Positions 44,601 through 53,419 of a stretch of 64,000 bases of DNA are shown one piece after another; position 1 is the first letter of the stretch, and the number at the start of each line of letters is the position of its first letter. Below the pieces are notes generated by a model that was not told the origin of the DNA, did not search any database, and saw nothing but the letters and a program-made list of their open reading frames with translations. Origin of the DNA: Tateyamaria omphalii (GTDB lineage Bacteria > Pseudomonadota > Alphaproteobacteria > Rhodobacterales > Rhodobacteraceae); contig NZ_CP019312.1 in assembly GCF_001969365.1 (NCBI RefSeq), positions 124,001 through 188,000 on the forward strand, written 5' to 3'. The position numbers and the translations under genes are program-made.

Positions 44601-47600
44601 GTTAGCGGAGGAGTTTCACCTAAGCGCGAAGGACCTTTTGGCGCTTAAGGGCGTCAGCAACTCCGCGACCAGCGGGGATTGGAACGCGGCGGCCGCGGCT
44701 GCGCAAGCGGGGCTCGCGCGCCTTGACAATGGCAACCAGATGCCGGGCTTCCGCCACCGTTTGGCCGAATTGGAACGCGACGCGCTGGTCGCTGCGTTCA
44801 TGCAGACCCGCATTGCCGGGGATGAGGATTTGAAAACCGCGATCACCAACAGCGAACAGCTTTATTCCTACCTTCTGCTGGATGTGAACGTCACCAGCGC
44901 CGTGCCCACAAGCCGCATCGTCGAGGCGATCAGCTCGCTGCAGCTTTTCATATCGCGCGCATTGGCCGGGTTGGAGCGCGGTTTGAGCTTTACCAATGCC
45001 GACGGTGTGGGCAGCCGCGAAGAGCTGGCCGCGCAGTGGGAGCTCGACAAGGACTACCGGCAGTGGGAAGCCAACCAAAAGCTCATGCTTTACCCCCAAA
45101 ACTACATCGAGCCCGAGTTGCGCCAGATCACCTCGCCCGAGTTCGACACGCTGCAACAGGCCGTATCGGGGGGCGACGTCACGGATAATGCCGTCGAAGC
45201 GGCCGTCAACAGCTACATGAAGGGTCTTGCCGGTGTGTGTGATCTTAGCCTGTGCAGTATGCACGCCGAACGTCACGCCGGTGACGGCGGGATAGAAAAC
45301 GCCACCTACCATTTGCTTGCCAAAGCCAAGTGGGAGCCGGGGCGGTTCTTCTACCGCAAGCTTGACGCAGACTACGAGACGATTGCCGACCTGAAGGAGG
45401 GTAGCCCGTTTCTCAAGGCGATGGACTGGACCTATTGGCAAGAAGTCAGTGTTCCCACAACATTCGACCTTTTCTCGGAGGTCACGGTCTGCTTTTTCAA
45501 AAACCGTTACTACTTTTTCTGGCTCGAATTGGAAGAACGGCGCGTGCCGGTCGACGGGGGCGATAGCCCCGGACAGCATATGTCACTTTGGCGATTGCAT
45601 CCGCGCTATATGCGCTGCGATCTAAATGCTCTGTCTGGTCCCATGCTGACGCCTGGGCTTTTCATCGACAGCCCCTTTGAAAACAACCCACCCGATCTGT
45701 CGATCGACGGCGCGTTCGAATGGACGGGTGAGAAACCCGTCCTGAACGGCACCTATCACCCGACCCGCGCCGAAGACGGGTTGGTTTATGGCAAACTACA
45801 AGGATTCAGCCGCGCCGCTACGAACGAAACGCTCATGGCCTCTTTCGGGATCGACCTTGGTATTGCTGGCAACAAAGATGCGCAAATGACCGCGCTCCAC
45901 ATCCGGTTGTCGGATGAATGGTCGGACGCGATCCTCGAATGGGACGGGGCGCTGGTGACGACCTTCGACGACGCGGCGCCCAAAGGATATGCCAGCGTCT
46001 ATCCGCGACCCGTCGATGAATACAACGCCATTTCGGACGAAAACAGCGTTCGGACGCCGCTTCCGGATCTCACCCATTTCGTGGCCGACTTCAAGGGCAA
46101 GGCCTGCACCGCGAAAGCCCTGAACAAGGCGGGCTCGACCAGCGGCTACTTCTACTTTTACCCAGGCACCAAGCATTCCGGCAGTCTCGGTCGGATCAGG
46201 CCTAGCCTTACTCTCGGGGTTGAGGAGCTTCACATCAATGTGCCGCCCGGAGGGGGGTGGTCCAGCGGGCATAGCGCTTGGAGCAAAACGACCGTCAATT
46301 TTGTATACTCATTCGTCACGAGTGAGGGGAAACGTTTCGAAAAGCGCGTCGACGGCATGATCGCGGAGCGGGATCTGACAAGCACCGACAGTGAGCCTTT
46401 GCCCGGACATGACTACATCCACGACTATTACAATTCCGTTCGACCGGTATTTGACATCCCGTCCGACTGGACCTTCGACGGCGCATCTTACGGGCGAATG
46501 AAGATATCCGCCGAGGTCAAGCGCGAGTATAACTCCCGGTCTTTCTATTACCCAAATTCATCAGGGAAGTCTGTCAGAGACGATCTTCACCCTGTGAATC
46601 CGAAGGTGCACAAGGCTACAATGACCGTGGCCGAATTTATCCTGCGCCCGCCAGCGGGGAAGGACAATACCGGCTGGGTCCAGACCGGACAGCACGGCAA
46701 CCGCACGTTCCTGCATCTGGCCGAAAACCCCACCCGAGAACTCGACGAAACCTTTGTGTTGATGAACTCCTCCTCCGTGATGTCGGATCTGGCAAAATCC
46801 ATGCCGCGACCGGGCGGCTGCGAGAGTCTGTTCGCCTTGAAAAACCACTTTGCGCGGGCCGAAGACATGGGTGGGTTCCGGGGCGAGTTTCAGAAAACGT
46901 TGCAGCTGCTCTATGCCGGCGACGGAGCCAAGGACGGCTTACCCGACGCGCATTGGCCCAGCGGAACCTTCGATTTCGACAGTGCCTATGGCGCCTATGG
47001 CTGGGAGGTTTTCTATCATATCCCGTCGGCTATTGCCGCGGGCTATGCCAGCAGCGGACAGTTTGACCTGGCCTTGCAATGGCTGCGGCGGATCTTTGAT
47101 CCGCAGCTTGTCAATCCGTGGCAGGTGGCACCGCTTGTCGATGCGGTTGAGCCGACGGACGGACTGGCCTTTGACACAGGCGACGTCATTGTCGATCCCG
47201 ACCGGATCGCGCGGGATTATCCGTTCTACTACCAACAAGCGACAATCCGGAACATGCTGGAAGTGCTGCTTGATTTCGGCGACGCCGAGTACGAACAGCA
47301 AACGCAGGAGAGCCTGCAAAGGGCCAAGGCGCTTTACGTTTCGGCCAAACAATTGTTTTCCGACAATCTTTCTGACACGCTCGACAGCCTGACGAGCACA
47401 CCCTGGACGGACCCGACTTTGGGCGAGGCCGCTGTAAACGGGTATGATGGTTTCTTGCCGCCTTACAACGGTGAGCTGCGGGGGCTTTACGACACATTCG
47501 AGGCACGCCTGTTCAATTTGCGCCATTGGCTGGACCTGAACGGTCAGCCGCTGAACGTGCCGCTATTGGCGCAGCCGATAGATCCGCAGGTCCTTCAACG

Positions 47601-49206
47601 GACGGCGAAGTCCCGTCTCAGCCTCGACAGGGACAGCGCCGGGGACGGCGATGGGTTCGATAGCCCGCTTGATTTTGGCTATGTCCTGCGATCCGCCAAG
47701 GGGTACATCGGCAACCTCAAATCCACCAGCGCACGGCTTCAGTCTGCGAGCGAGAAAGAGGCGGACTCGGTGTTGGAGGAGTACCGCATGAACGCCGCAG
47801 TCAATCGGTCGGATCGCGCGATTGACCTGCAGGATTTCACGATCGACATCGCGGATATGGATGTGACGATAAAGCGGACCGCGCTGGCGAAATCTTCGAT
47901 TGCGCTGGCCAACAATGTGGTGCGCACACTTGCCAAACAGGCCGAGGTCGGGGTCCAAACCACGAAAACGGCTGTCGCCACGGCCAAAGGCGCGCGCGAG
48001 AAGATCAAGGTCCTTGGCAAGCAAATCTCAGCCGGGCTCAAATCCACCCTGCCAAACACGTTTGGATTTTCCAACGGCGGTCAGAACCTCGAACAGGCGG
48101 AACATGCCATGATGCTCGGCGATGTTCTGGAGTTCCTCTACTTCTGGAACATGAAGGACGAGAAAAAGGCGCTGAGCAACACTTTCAACGACGCGACCGA
48201 CCTCTTGCGCAAGACGGCCGAGCTAGCGGCGCAAGTGACGCTGGACAGCGAAGAACTGGCCAAAGCCCGCCAAGTCGCAGCCAAGGAAAAGGAGCTGCGC
48301 GATGAGCTTGAGTTACAGCATGAGGGCGCGCAGGGCCTTCTTGATACCTGGAACAACGTTTTCGGCGGAAGTACGTTCTACAGGCCCTTCCGTGAAGACC
48401 TCGAAGCGCTTTATGCAGAGGAATGGGCGACCACCCAGGAATTCTGCAGATTGCTGGTGAGCCTGTACCAAGACGAGACAGGGCTGACCAACGGCTCCAC
48501 CTTCTTGCGCACAACCAGCCTTGGCAGCGACGTCGACAAGTTCAATGCACCCCATCGCCTCGCCTTGGACATTGAACGGCTCGAAATGGCCTACATCCGG
48601 GCCGGGACAGAAAAGGCGGGCCAAACGACCAAGCTTCGGTTTCCGCTCAGTGAGTTGCCCGCGGTCGGGACAGAGGTTTCGGCCCTGGAAGAACTGACCA
48701 GACAAGGCGAGGTCTATTTCCAACTGACGGACGAGATGTTCGACGTCTTTTATCCAGGACAGTACGACCGCGTCATTCAGAGCATCAACGTCTGTTTCCC
48801 TGGTTTGGCCGCGGCAGGTCTCAGCCCGCATGCGCGGCTGACGCAAGTCTCCAACACCCGCTTTATGGTGCCCGGACGCGATCCGGCGCGCGGGGCCAAA
48901 ATTCGCAAGGACCGGCATGCGTTGCAGAGCATGGTGATCGGCGCGTGCGACATCGACACGCGGGACCTTGACGCGCCTGATGGGTTGTTGAAGCGGTTCC
49001 AGAACACAGGGGTCGAGTCGTGCTGGCATCTTGTTATGCCAACGGTTCAGGAGCTGAAGAGAGGCAAGGCTGCGCATGGTCGCAGTCGGGACTGGCGTGC
49101 CGCCGCGGAGAAACACCATCAAGAGCTTGAATCACACATGACCGAAGTGGATTTCACCGTCCGGTTTTCGGGACGTTGGGTCGGCACTGAGGGGCTGCGC
49201 CACTAA
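41647..49206 (+). CDS. Tc toxin A-subunit homologue (TcdA/TcA-like), orphan
   Basis: Giant protein of 2,519 residues, the size of Photorhabdus TcdA1. The ATG at 41647 is preferred (GGAGA 7 bases ahead); one at 41623 adds eight residues. Order: VRP1-type N-terminal region with SPAAYLRYLYRIATG (about 180) and NRRPDLAELALNEANLKREVPTIQLVNEVL; neuraminidase-like/ABC-toxin central region with AVNSYMKGLAGVCDLSL (about 1190) and CFFKNRYYFFWLELEERR (about 1285); WEVFYHIPSAIAAGYASSGQFDLALQWLRRIFDP (about 1785); a long helical pore-domain stretch (about 2010-2280); and the TcB-binding C-terminus KLRFPLSELP to MFDVFYPGQYDRVIQSINVCFPGL (about 2330-2390). TcA pentamers bind cells and inject a TcB-TcC cocoon; no TcB or TcC gene is here. 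No signal peptide, as usual. Confidence 0.9.
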   Translation: MTSSNLPVSAIPKSAFMASTAIPGQYKSGRPQRLSVKAAHRRNLPKNPRPISYEALAADPIYRRIAREACPKDLAADITRYGFESAADIAACKSVPVMMSRMARSGTRAQADDAEARRLLSRSRREALRSYRLMRHDLALNDPMNQALRHTSSGSAHSSTARSTQVMAYAKPTSLQSNQSPAAYLRYLYRIATGQACGPGIFGNEDNPFALVNRRPDLAELALNEANLKREVPTIQLVNEVLRAGVSDFDMGIQAFPVALPYDHAVTTTRSAMTALGGVWLNDIAHRTKRFGLTSFINHRWAQDTAGLIGLLGPVDKNAAEGNMLRLVSEDRVNDPSPTPATLHELYKVKSSADACLIDTLTAALGLDADGLAQLCGLYSVAQENGAPVPQNAFATAFLANDEPVTLRMTTNGKAISVENSALTAPQLRVLNYLARLHHGTGLEFHDLNTILTLPGAAAFVDGKVASNFEPSRRVTGTGLRLLASYPLYREAFHLTPAGFAALFGEISPYRRADQTIADDNAVPGLEQTEQSFMASLFHDDAPHLHQLVVEGSTSITDDTLGALVARGFGLSALELETLVDALDDGFGLSSGVDMRGLGALYRMVTLCRMLGWPILSGIALMQRISDGLGDAPSLWETLTRRNETETDTDALCSAIDWLVDLARWMTEADVGPDSLLALLTPPSASGVAATDADIAWFDEVAIAYTSVAISAETFTGFETWDGGSVPADKWLAHVTGDGPICDRDGVFLNDVTRDVIEASCHDRLMSQGIDPSLAGNAALLLALVERLETLRDRQVEMIEAQVAGIDAGISAATVPPFLCWAQSGALDLLRRVRKGPGDSEARHWLAEIRRHIAVVSTFELGDVELAMLGLTPQWIAPELADTQGGPRPLDLAQLVWLQRFAMLQVAPATDAALRGYLMLTNAEGAGSDMPDGMRAQWVAGSRETLALLLNCPTQDMGIYADALIGPGEVARDIAQIDLLAQHVRLAEEFHLSAKDLLALKGVSNSATSGDWNAAAAAAQAGLARLDNGNQMPGFRHRLAELERDALVAAFMQTRIAGDEDLKTAITNSEQLYSYLLLDVNVTSAVPTSRIVEAISSLQLFISRALAGLERGLSFTNADGVGSREELAAQWELDKDYRQWEANQKLMLYPQNYIEPELRQITSPEFDTLQQAVSGGDVTDNAVEAAVNSYMKGLAGVCDLSLCSMHAERHAGDGGIENATYHLLAKAKWEPGRFFYRKLDADYETIADLKEGSPFLKAMDWTYWQEVSVPTTFDLFSEVTVCFFKNRYYFFWLELEERRVPVDGGDSPGQHMSLWRLHPRYMRCDLNALSGPMLTPGLFIDSPFENNPPDLSIDGAFEWTGEKPVLNGTYHPTRAEDGLVYGKLQGFSRAATNETLMASFGIDLGIAGNKDAQMTALHIRLSDEWSDAILEWDGALVTTFDDAAPKGYASVYPRPVDEYNAISDENSVRTPLPDLTHFVADFKGKACTAKALNKAGSTSGYFYFYPGTKHSGSLGRIRPSLTLGVEELHINVPPGGGWSSGHSAWSKTTVNFVYSFVTSEGKRFEKRVDGMIAERDLTSTDSEPLPGHDYIHDYYNSVRPVFDIPSDWTFDGASYGRMKISAEVKREYNSRSFYYPNSSGKSVRDDLHPVNPKVHKATMTVAEFILRPPAGKDNTGWVQTGQHGNRTFLHLAENPTRELDETFVLMNSSSVMSDLAKSMPRPGGCESLFALKNHFARAEDMGGFRGEFQKTLQLLYAGDGAKDGLPDAHWPSGTFDFDSAYGAYGWEVFYHIPSAIAAGYASSGQFDLALQWLRRIFDPQLVNPWQVAPLVDAVEPTDGLAFDTGDVIVDPDRIARDYPFYYQQATIRNMLEVLLDFGDAEYEQQTQESLQRAKALYVSAKQLFSDNLSDTLDSLTSTPWTDPTLGEAAVNGYDGFLPPYNGELRGLYDTFEARLFNLRHWLDLNGQPLNVPLLAQPIDPQVLQRTAKSRLSLDRDSAGDGDGFDSPLDFGYVLRSAKGYIGNLKSTSARLQSASEKEADSVLEEYRMNAAVNRSDRAIDLQDFTIDIADMDVTIKRTALAKSSIALANNVVRTLAKQAEVGVQTTKTAVATAKGAREKIKVLGKQISAGLKSTLPNTFGFSNGGQNLEQAEHAMMLGDVLEFLYFWNMKDEKKALSNTFNDATDLLRKTAELAAQVTLDSEELAKARQVAAKEKELRDELELQHEGAQGLLDTWNNVFGGSTFYRPFREDLEALYAEEWATTQEFCRLLVSLYQDETGLTNGSTFLRTTSLGSDVDKFNAPHRLALDIERLEMAYIRAGTEKAGQTTKLRFPLSELPAVGTEVSALEELTRQGEVYFQLTDEMFDVFYPGQYDRVIQSINVCFPGLAAAGLSPHARLTQVSNTRFMVPGRDPARGAKIRKDRHALQSMVIGACDIDTRDLDAPDGLLKRFQNTGVESCWHLVMPTVQELKRGKAAHGRSRDWRAAAEKHHQELESHMTEVDFTVRFSGRWVGTEGLRH

Positions 49207-49347
49207 GGTCGATTTTCCCAAAATGGCGGCGAGGCCAGCCGGTGGAATGCCACTGCCTCGCCGCCGTTCGCTTTGGCAGACAAGGCAGCCAAGAGCGACA
49301 CGCTGGGATCACCTGCCAGCCGGACCGTCGCCGAGGTCCCGACAAAC

Positions 49348-49440
49348 AATCGGCCTCACTCCAGCCTCGCTGGCCTGACGCCAAACGAATATGCTAACCG
49401 GTCAAAGGAAGACCAAAACCTGAACAGAGCTAACCAATAA
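49348..49440 (+). pseudogene. C-terminal remnant of an IS3-family transposase (OrfB)
   Basis: The frame ending at the TAA 49438-49440 reads NRPHSSLAGLTPNEYANRS then KEDQNLNRANQ and stop, the typical end of IS3-type integrase proteins (RPHSSLGGLTPxEYA). Nothing upstream keeps the frame or the DDE residues, so only the tail survives. The sequence following it, up to about 49500, resembles the region that usually follows such genes. It lies 140 bp after the TcA gene and marks past insertion activity at this border. Confidence 0.72.
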
Positions 49441-50124
49441 ACGCGGACTCAAAGGGGAGCAGGTCATAGGATTTGACCCTCTGCTTCGAGTGGTCCTGTT
49501 CACATCCATTTTCGTAGTCTCTGGTCATCTCCAAAACACCACTTCGCAGGCGGACCCCAGCATACAGAACGGTAAGGAGCGCCTGCGGTCGAGATCAGTT
49601 TCACATGCGTCTTTCCGCAGCTGACGCTGGGCGGCATTGTGATTGGCAAATGTGTATTCGTCTTTGACACTACTGATCGCTCCGCTCCGTAACTTCGACC
49701 GGTCTGGCCTTAAAGCAGAATTTGCGTCATCGCCTGTCTAAAGGGCATTTTTTGCGACGATGAGTGCTGCTTTGGTATTCTGCCATGATTTTCACTCTGT
49801 TAAAATCAAAGGCTTACGCGCATAGGAAAGGCCGTGTCACTCGGCTCGCACCAGGAACGGCGAATTTGTTGCGCGTCGCGCCGCAGGTCTTGTGATCTAC
49901 CACGAGCCGCACGCGGCGCAACGCCTGCGCTTCAACTCGCCGAAACGCATTGTCGTCCTGTTGCATCTTTCTGCTGTCCTGCCCGTCCCGACAGGACATC
50001 GTGACCTTAGGGCACCGCGTTGAGCGAGGGCGGCAAAGCGCCTACATTGCTTACGCGCGAGGTGCATTTAAGGCGCGCTTCGTGTCATCGGAAACTGATG
50101 ACCCCAACGCAAGGACAGTGACAT
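49441..50124. other. Gene-free region upstream of the membrane AraC regulator
   Basis: About 680 bp with no credible gene on either strand; short frames such as minus 49814-49999 have no ribosome site. The first 60 bp probably belong to the dead IS3 element. The segment near 49790-49815 is AT-rich. The last 150 bp hold an inverted repeat at 49975-49998, a likely control site of the AraC gene. Confidence 0.5.
49975..49998. promoter_or_regulatory. Inverted repeat upstream of the AraC gene, shared motif CCCGACAGGAC
   Basis: TGTCCTG (49975-49981) and CAGGACA (49992-49998) form a perfect 7-bp inverted repeat. The 11-mer CCCGACAGGAC at 49987-49997 recurs, in the same orientation relative to the gene, upstream of the TbpB-like lipoprotein (53420-53430, minus strand). 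It is 127 bp from the AraC start. It probably binds that regulator. Confidence 0.6.
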
Positions 50125-51345
50125 ATGTCTCCCGACGATGCGGCGGTGTTTGGCGTCAGGCTCGCCATTATCACGGTCGGATTTGTTGCTGGTGCCGTCT
50201 ATTTGTTGCAGCGCCAGCTCAGCCCCGTGTACGGCCTGTCATCCTTCATGTTCCTGGCCTTTGTCGCGAGCCAGCTTGTCTATATCGTCGAAACGCTGTG
50301 GCCGGGTCTGCCCGCGGTCCTGCATCATGGCGTGCATATGGTGTCATATGTCGCTGCATTCCTTTTGCTGCCCACATTCTTCATTCATCTGAAATTGCTG
50401 TCCCGTGTACCAGAGCCAATCACCCGCAATGAACTGGCGGTGCACATGACTTTGCCGGTGACCGTGTTCATGCTGGCCTTGGTCACGATGTTCATTCCCA
50501 GCGACAGCATGGCTGTGTTGAAAGCAGACCTGTCTTCGCCGGATGTTGCGCCCTGGATGGCGTTCACCGTACGCACTCTGCTGCGACTTGAGTTCGGAGG
50601 TTACGCCTTTGTGCTCATATACATCTGGCTCCTGTTTCGCTGGCAAAGGCGCAATGGCACGCACATGCGCACGGTTTTTGCCAATGGCAACAGTTGCGAG
50701 ACAGTTTGGACGCTCGCTCTGGCTGCCGTTATGGCGGCCTATGTTGCGCAGGCGCTGATGTCGTATTTTGTCCGGGATGCCGGGTTAGGTCATCCGGTTG
50801 GTCCGATCCAGCATAGCATCATCGCCTTGCTGTTCATCTTGCTGGTCGCAATTCGCGGCTTGCAACAAGCGCCGGGGCTCTATCGCGCACTGGACAGCGC
50901 CGGGCCGGTCACGCATCAGGACGCTCCGAAGTATTCAAAAAGCGCGCTGGCAGGCGAACACGCGGCCCGGATCGCGCGCAAACTGACCGCTGCGATGGCA
51001 GATGATCTGCTACATCGCGATGCCAACCTGTCCCTCACAAAGCTCGCCCAGCATATCGGGTCGTCGCCGAATTATGTGTCCCAGACTCTGAACGAACACC
51101 TGGAACAGCCATTTTTCGATTTCGTAAACCAGTGGCGGATCAAGGAGGCGGAACAGCTGTTGGTCAACGGCGATGAAACGATTTTGGCGATCGCCTATGA
51201 GGTCGGTTTCAATTCGCGGTCTGCGTTCTACACCGCGTTCAAAAAGCACACCGGTTACACGCCCACTCAGCACCGTGCCTTGCACGGCAAGGTGCATCAG
51301 GTGACGGCGGATCTAAAGAAGGAACGGCAGCCTGCGCGTCCCTGA
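50125..51345 (+). CDS. Membrane-anchored AraC-family transcriptional regulator
   Basis: Protein of 406 residues: seven or so hydrophobic segments in the first 255 residues (for example RLAIITVGFVAGAVYLLQ, LPVTVFMLALVTMFIP, TLALAAVMAAYVAQALMSYF, SIIALLFILLVAIRGL) and then an AraC HTH pair at about 300-395 (LTKLAQHIGSSPNYVSQTLNEHL, ILAIAYEVGFNSRSAFYTAFKKHTGYTPTQHR). It would sense a signal in or outside the membrane and bind DNA from the inner face. It is convergent with the secretion pair at 51366-53326 and shares an 11-mer motif with the promoter of that pair, so it probably controls it. Confidence 0.85.
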   Translation: MSPDDAAVFGVRLAIITVGFVAGAVYLLQRQLSPVYGLSSFMFLAFVASQLVYIVETLWPGLPAVLHHGVHMVSYVAAFLLLPTFFIHLKLLSRVPEPITRNELAVHMTLPVTVFMLALVTMFIPSDSMAVLKADLSSPDVAPWMAFTVRTLLRLEFGGYAFVLIYIWLLFRWQRRNGTHMRTVFANGNSCETVWTLALAAVMAAYVAQALMSYFVRDAGLGHPVGPIQHSIIALLFILLVAIRGLQQAPGLYRALDSAGPVTHQDAPKYSKSALAGEHAARIARKLTAAMADDLLHRDANLSLTKLAQHIGSSPNYVSQTLNEHLEQPFFDFVNQWRIKEAEQLLVNGDETILAIAYEVGFNSRSAFYTAFKKHTGYTPTQHRALHGKVHQVTADLKKERQPARP

Positions 51346-51365
51346 GGCGTGCTTCATCCGTATGT

Positions 51366-52667
51366 TCAGAACCGTGTGGTGACGCCAATCGTGCACTCCT
51401 CGATGTCGTGGTCGTAAAAGGCGACATTGCTGCTGGTCCTGCCGAAGGTGCAGCGCAATGTCGGCATGAACCGCCCGAACCGGATCGCCTCATGGTGCGC
51501 TGATATGTTGATTTGCGCGTAGTCATCCGCACGCGCCACGCCGGCAAGGGGAAACAGTGCCGCGTAACTGCGTTGACCAAGCTCAATGCCAATCCCGCCT
51601 TGCAGTCCACCGGACCATGCCCGCGAAATGTGGGCAAAGACGCTTTGTCCGTCATATTGCAAATGAGCCCGTTCCGGGCGGTGCGCAATCAGCCGTGTAC
51701 CCACAGTCAACACGCCGTCCTGCACGGACCGTGCAAGCCCGAACTGCATCCAGTAAAGCGGGCCGTCGTTTGCGTCACCTGATAGGTTGTCCCGCTGTTC
51801 GCCGCTGACCGACAAGAAGAGGGTATTGCGCGCGTTCAGCCGTCGGTCGGTGCTGAAGCTGACGCCGAGGTCGAGCCGGTCATCCTGTTCGTTCTCGGTC
51901 CAGAGCCGATGCGCAAACGGTCCGACCGACCAACGCGATTGCGCACTGAGCCGCGCGTATTGCAACCGTGTAGAGGCGGAAAAGCTGTTGTGGCTGCTGT
52001 CGCTGAATTGCCGTGTCGACAGGTCCCAATCCAGGGTCCAGCGAAACCCGTTGTCCCTGCGCCACAGATGGCGCCCGGCAAGACCAAGTTCGACGCCGGT
52101 GCCCGGTTCCGCCTGGCTCGTGATATCGAATGAGGGCGCATTCGGCACGCCAGGCTGGAAACGCTCCTGGGAACTGCCGCGGTTGATATTGGTTGACGAA
52201 ATGATGGCGAACCGCCCGCTGAGCGAGAATGGGCGCAGGCGGTCAATCTCATCAAGAAAGGTGACATATCCGCGCCGCAGCTCTTCGGAGGGATCAATGC
52301 GCAAAAGGGTGCGGAAGTGATGCGCCGACGCCCTGTAATCCCCGACAAGAAGCAGGCTGTGCGCCAACTCGCGCCGCGCCGCCAAATAGGACGGGTCCCG
52401 CAACAGGACATCACGGAAAACCTGGATTGCGCGGTCGAAATCGCCATCGGCCTTGGCGACGCGCCCTTCAAAGAAAAGCCAGTCGGTTTCCGTTGGCCCT
52501 TGCGATGCAAAAAGCGCACGCGCTTCTTCAACCTGCCCATTGGCGATCAACGTGACAAGCATACGGTCAGAGACTGCCAAAGCCGGGCGCGCCAAAACGC
52601 TCAACGCACCCAGCACAATCAAAACGGCCGCACACAGGCGGGCGCGCTGTTCCATCAATCCGAACAT
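51366..52667 (-). CDS. SLAM / DUF560 outer-membrane protein (type XI secretion translocator)
   Basis: Outer-membrane protein of 433 residues. A signal peptide (to about ALAVSD, residue 34) is followed by a TPR-like helical domain (VEEARALFASQGPTETDWLFFEGRVAKADGDFDRAIQVFRDVLLRDPSYLAARRELAHSLLLVGDY) and a beta-barrel of amphipathic strands that ends in TTRF, with a terminal aromatic as for BamA clients. This is the surface lipoprotein assembly modulator (DUF560) layout of the type XI system, which moves TbpB-like proteins to the cell surface. It lies 14 bp after the lipoprotein gene, its likely cargo. Confidence 0.85.
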   Translation of the reverse strand: MFGLMEQRARLCAAVLIVLGALSVLARPALAVSDRMLVTLIANGQVEEARALFASQGPTETDWLFFEGRVAKADGDFDRAIQVFRDVLLRDPSYLAARRELAHSLLLVGDYRASAHHFRTLLRIDPSEELRRGYVTFLDEIDRLRPFSLSGRFAIISSTNINRGSSQERFQPGVPNAPSFDITSQAEPGTGVELGLAGRHLWRRDNGFRWTLDWDLSTRQFSDSSHNSFSASTRLQYARLSAQSRWSVGPFAHRLWTENEQDDRLDLGVSFSTDRRLNARNTLFLSVSGEQRDNLSGDANDGPLYWMQFGLARSVQDGVLTVGTRLIAHRPERAHLQYDGQSVFAHISRAWSGGLQGGIGIELGQRSYAALFPLAGVARADDYAQINISAHHEAIRFGRFMPTLRCTFGRTSSNVAFYDHDIEECTIGVTTRF

Positions 52668-52681
52668 GATCTTTTGTGGCG

Positions 52682-53326
52682 CTACGGGTTCTGATTAGGC
52701 CGCTCTGCAATGAACCCGCCGACCAGCACCTTTCGGTTGGTATGTCCGGCAAATGCTCCGACAGCGCGGTCGTTTCCGATGCGCCCGGCAAGCGGTGCGT
52801 CGACCCCGCGGTAGCTGGCCGTACCACCGATATTTTGCCCGGTAATGTTACCATTGACAGCCAGTCCGCCCGACTGCCCGATCAGCGTGCCTTGGCCGAA
52901 ATCTGCGTTCAGGGTGATTTTGCCCGCCACGTTCGTTTCAAAGCTGTTGCTGTCGGCGTAGGATAAATTGTAATCGCCCGCATAACTTGCCGTGGCCACT
53001 GTGGGCGCGCCGCCAACCTGGTTGTTCGGCAGAATACCCGCCACGCCGAGAAATGTGTCAGTTCCGCGCACGCGTCCAAGTTGGTAGGCAAAACCGCTGC
53101 CGTTCAAGAAGCTTTGCTTTGAAAAAGAATTCCCGATTGACCCAACGATGCCGACATCTGGCAGATTGCCGTTCGCGGTCAGCGTAACAATCCTGCTGTC
53201 CGTCGTCAGGCCGGGCGGAATGCTACCCGAACCGCCGCCAAAACCGCCCGTCGAAGACCCGGAGCAGCCGGCAAGCGCGCACGCACATGTCAGAGCGACG
53301 ATGCCGTAAAGTGATTTGTGTCCCAT
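52682..53326 (-). CDS. TbpB-like surface lipoprotein, probable cargo of the SLAM protein
   Basis: Lipoprotein of 214 residues. Signal peptidase II box LAGC with Cys21, then a Ser/Gly-rich linker (SGSSTGGFGGGSGS) and a C-terminal eight-strand beta-barrel of the transferrin-binding-protein-like type: ASYAGDYNLSYADSN, NGNITGQNIGGTASYRG and the closing VGAFAGHTNRKVLVGGFIAE, which resembles the GxFxG...VGGxFxA ending. AGGAGAA precedes the ATG. Known cargo of this kind binds transferrin, haem or factor H, or serves in host association. The ligand here is unknown. First gene of the pair with the DUF560 protein. Confidence 0.8.
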   Translation of the reverse strand: MGHKSLYGIVALTCACALAGCSGSSTGGFGGGSGSIPPGLTTDSRIVTLTANGNLPDVGIVGSIGNSFSKQSFLNGSGFAYQLGRVRGTDTFLGVAGILPNNQVGGAPTVATASYAGDYNLSYADSNSFETNVAGKITLNADFGQGTLIGQSGGLAVNGNITGQNIGGTASYRGVDAPLAGRIGNDRAVGAFAGHTNRKVLVGGFIAERPNQNP

Positions 53327-53419
53327 TCATTTCTCCTGAAATCCGTTCGGACAAAGCCCAAGGGCCCGCCACGCCAAAATGCGTGTTCTATACATTTGGC
53401 GTACTCGGGTGCTCTCGTC

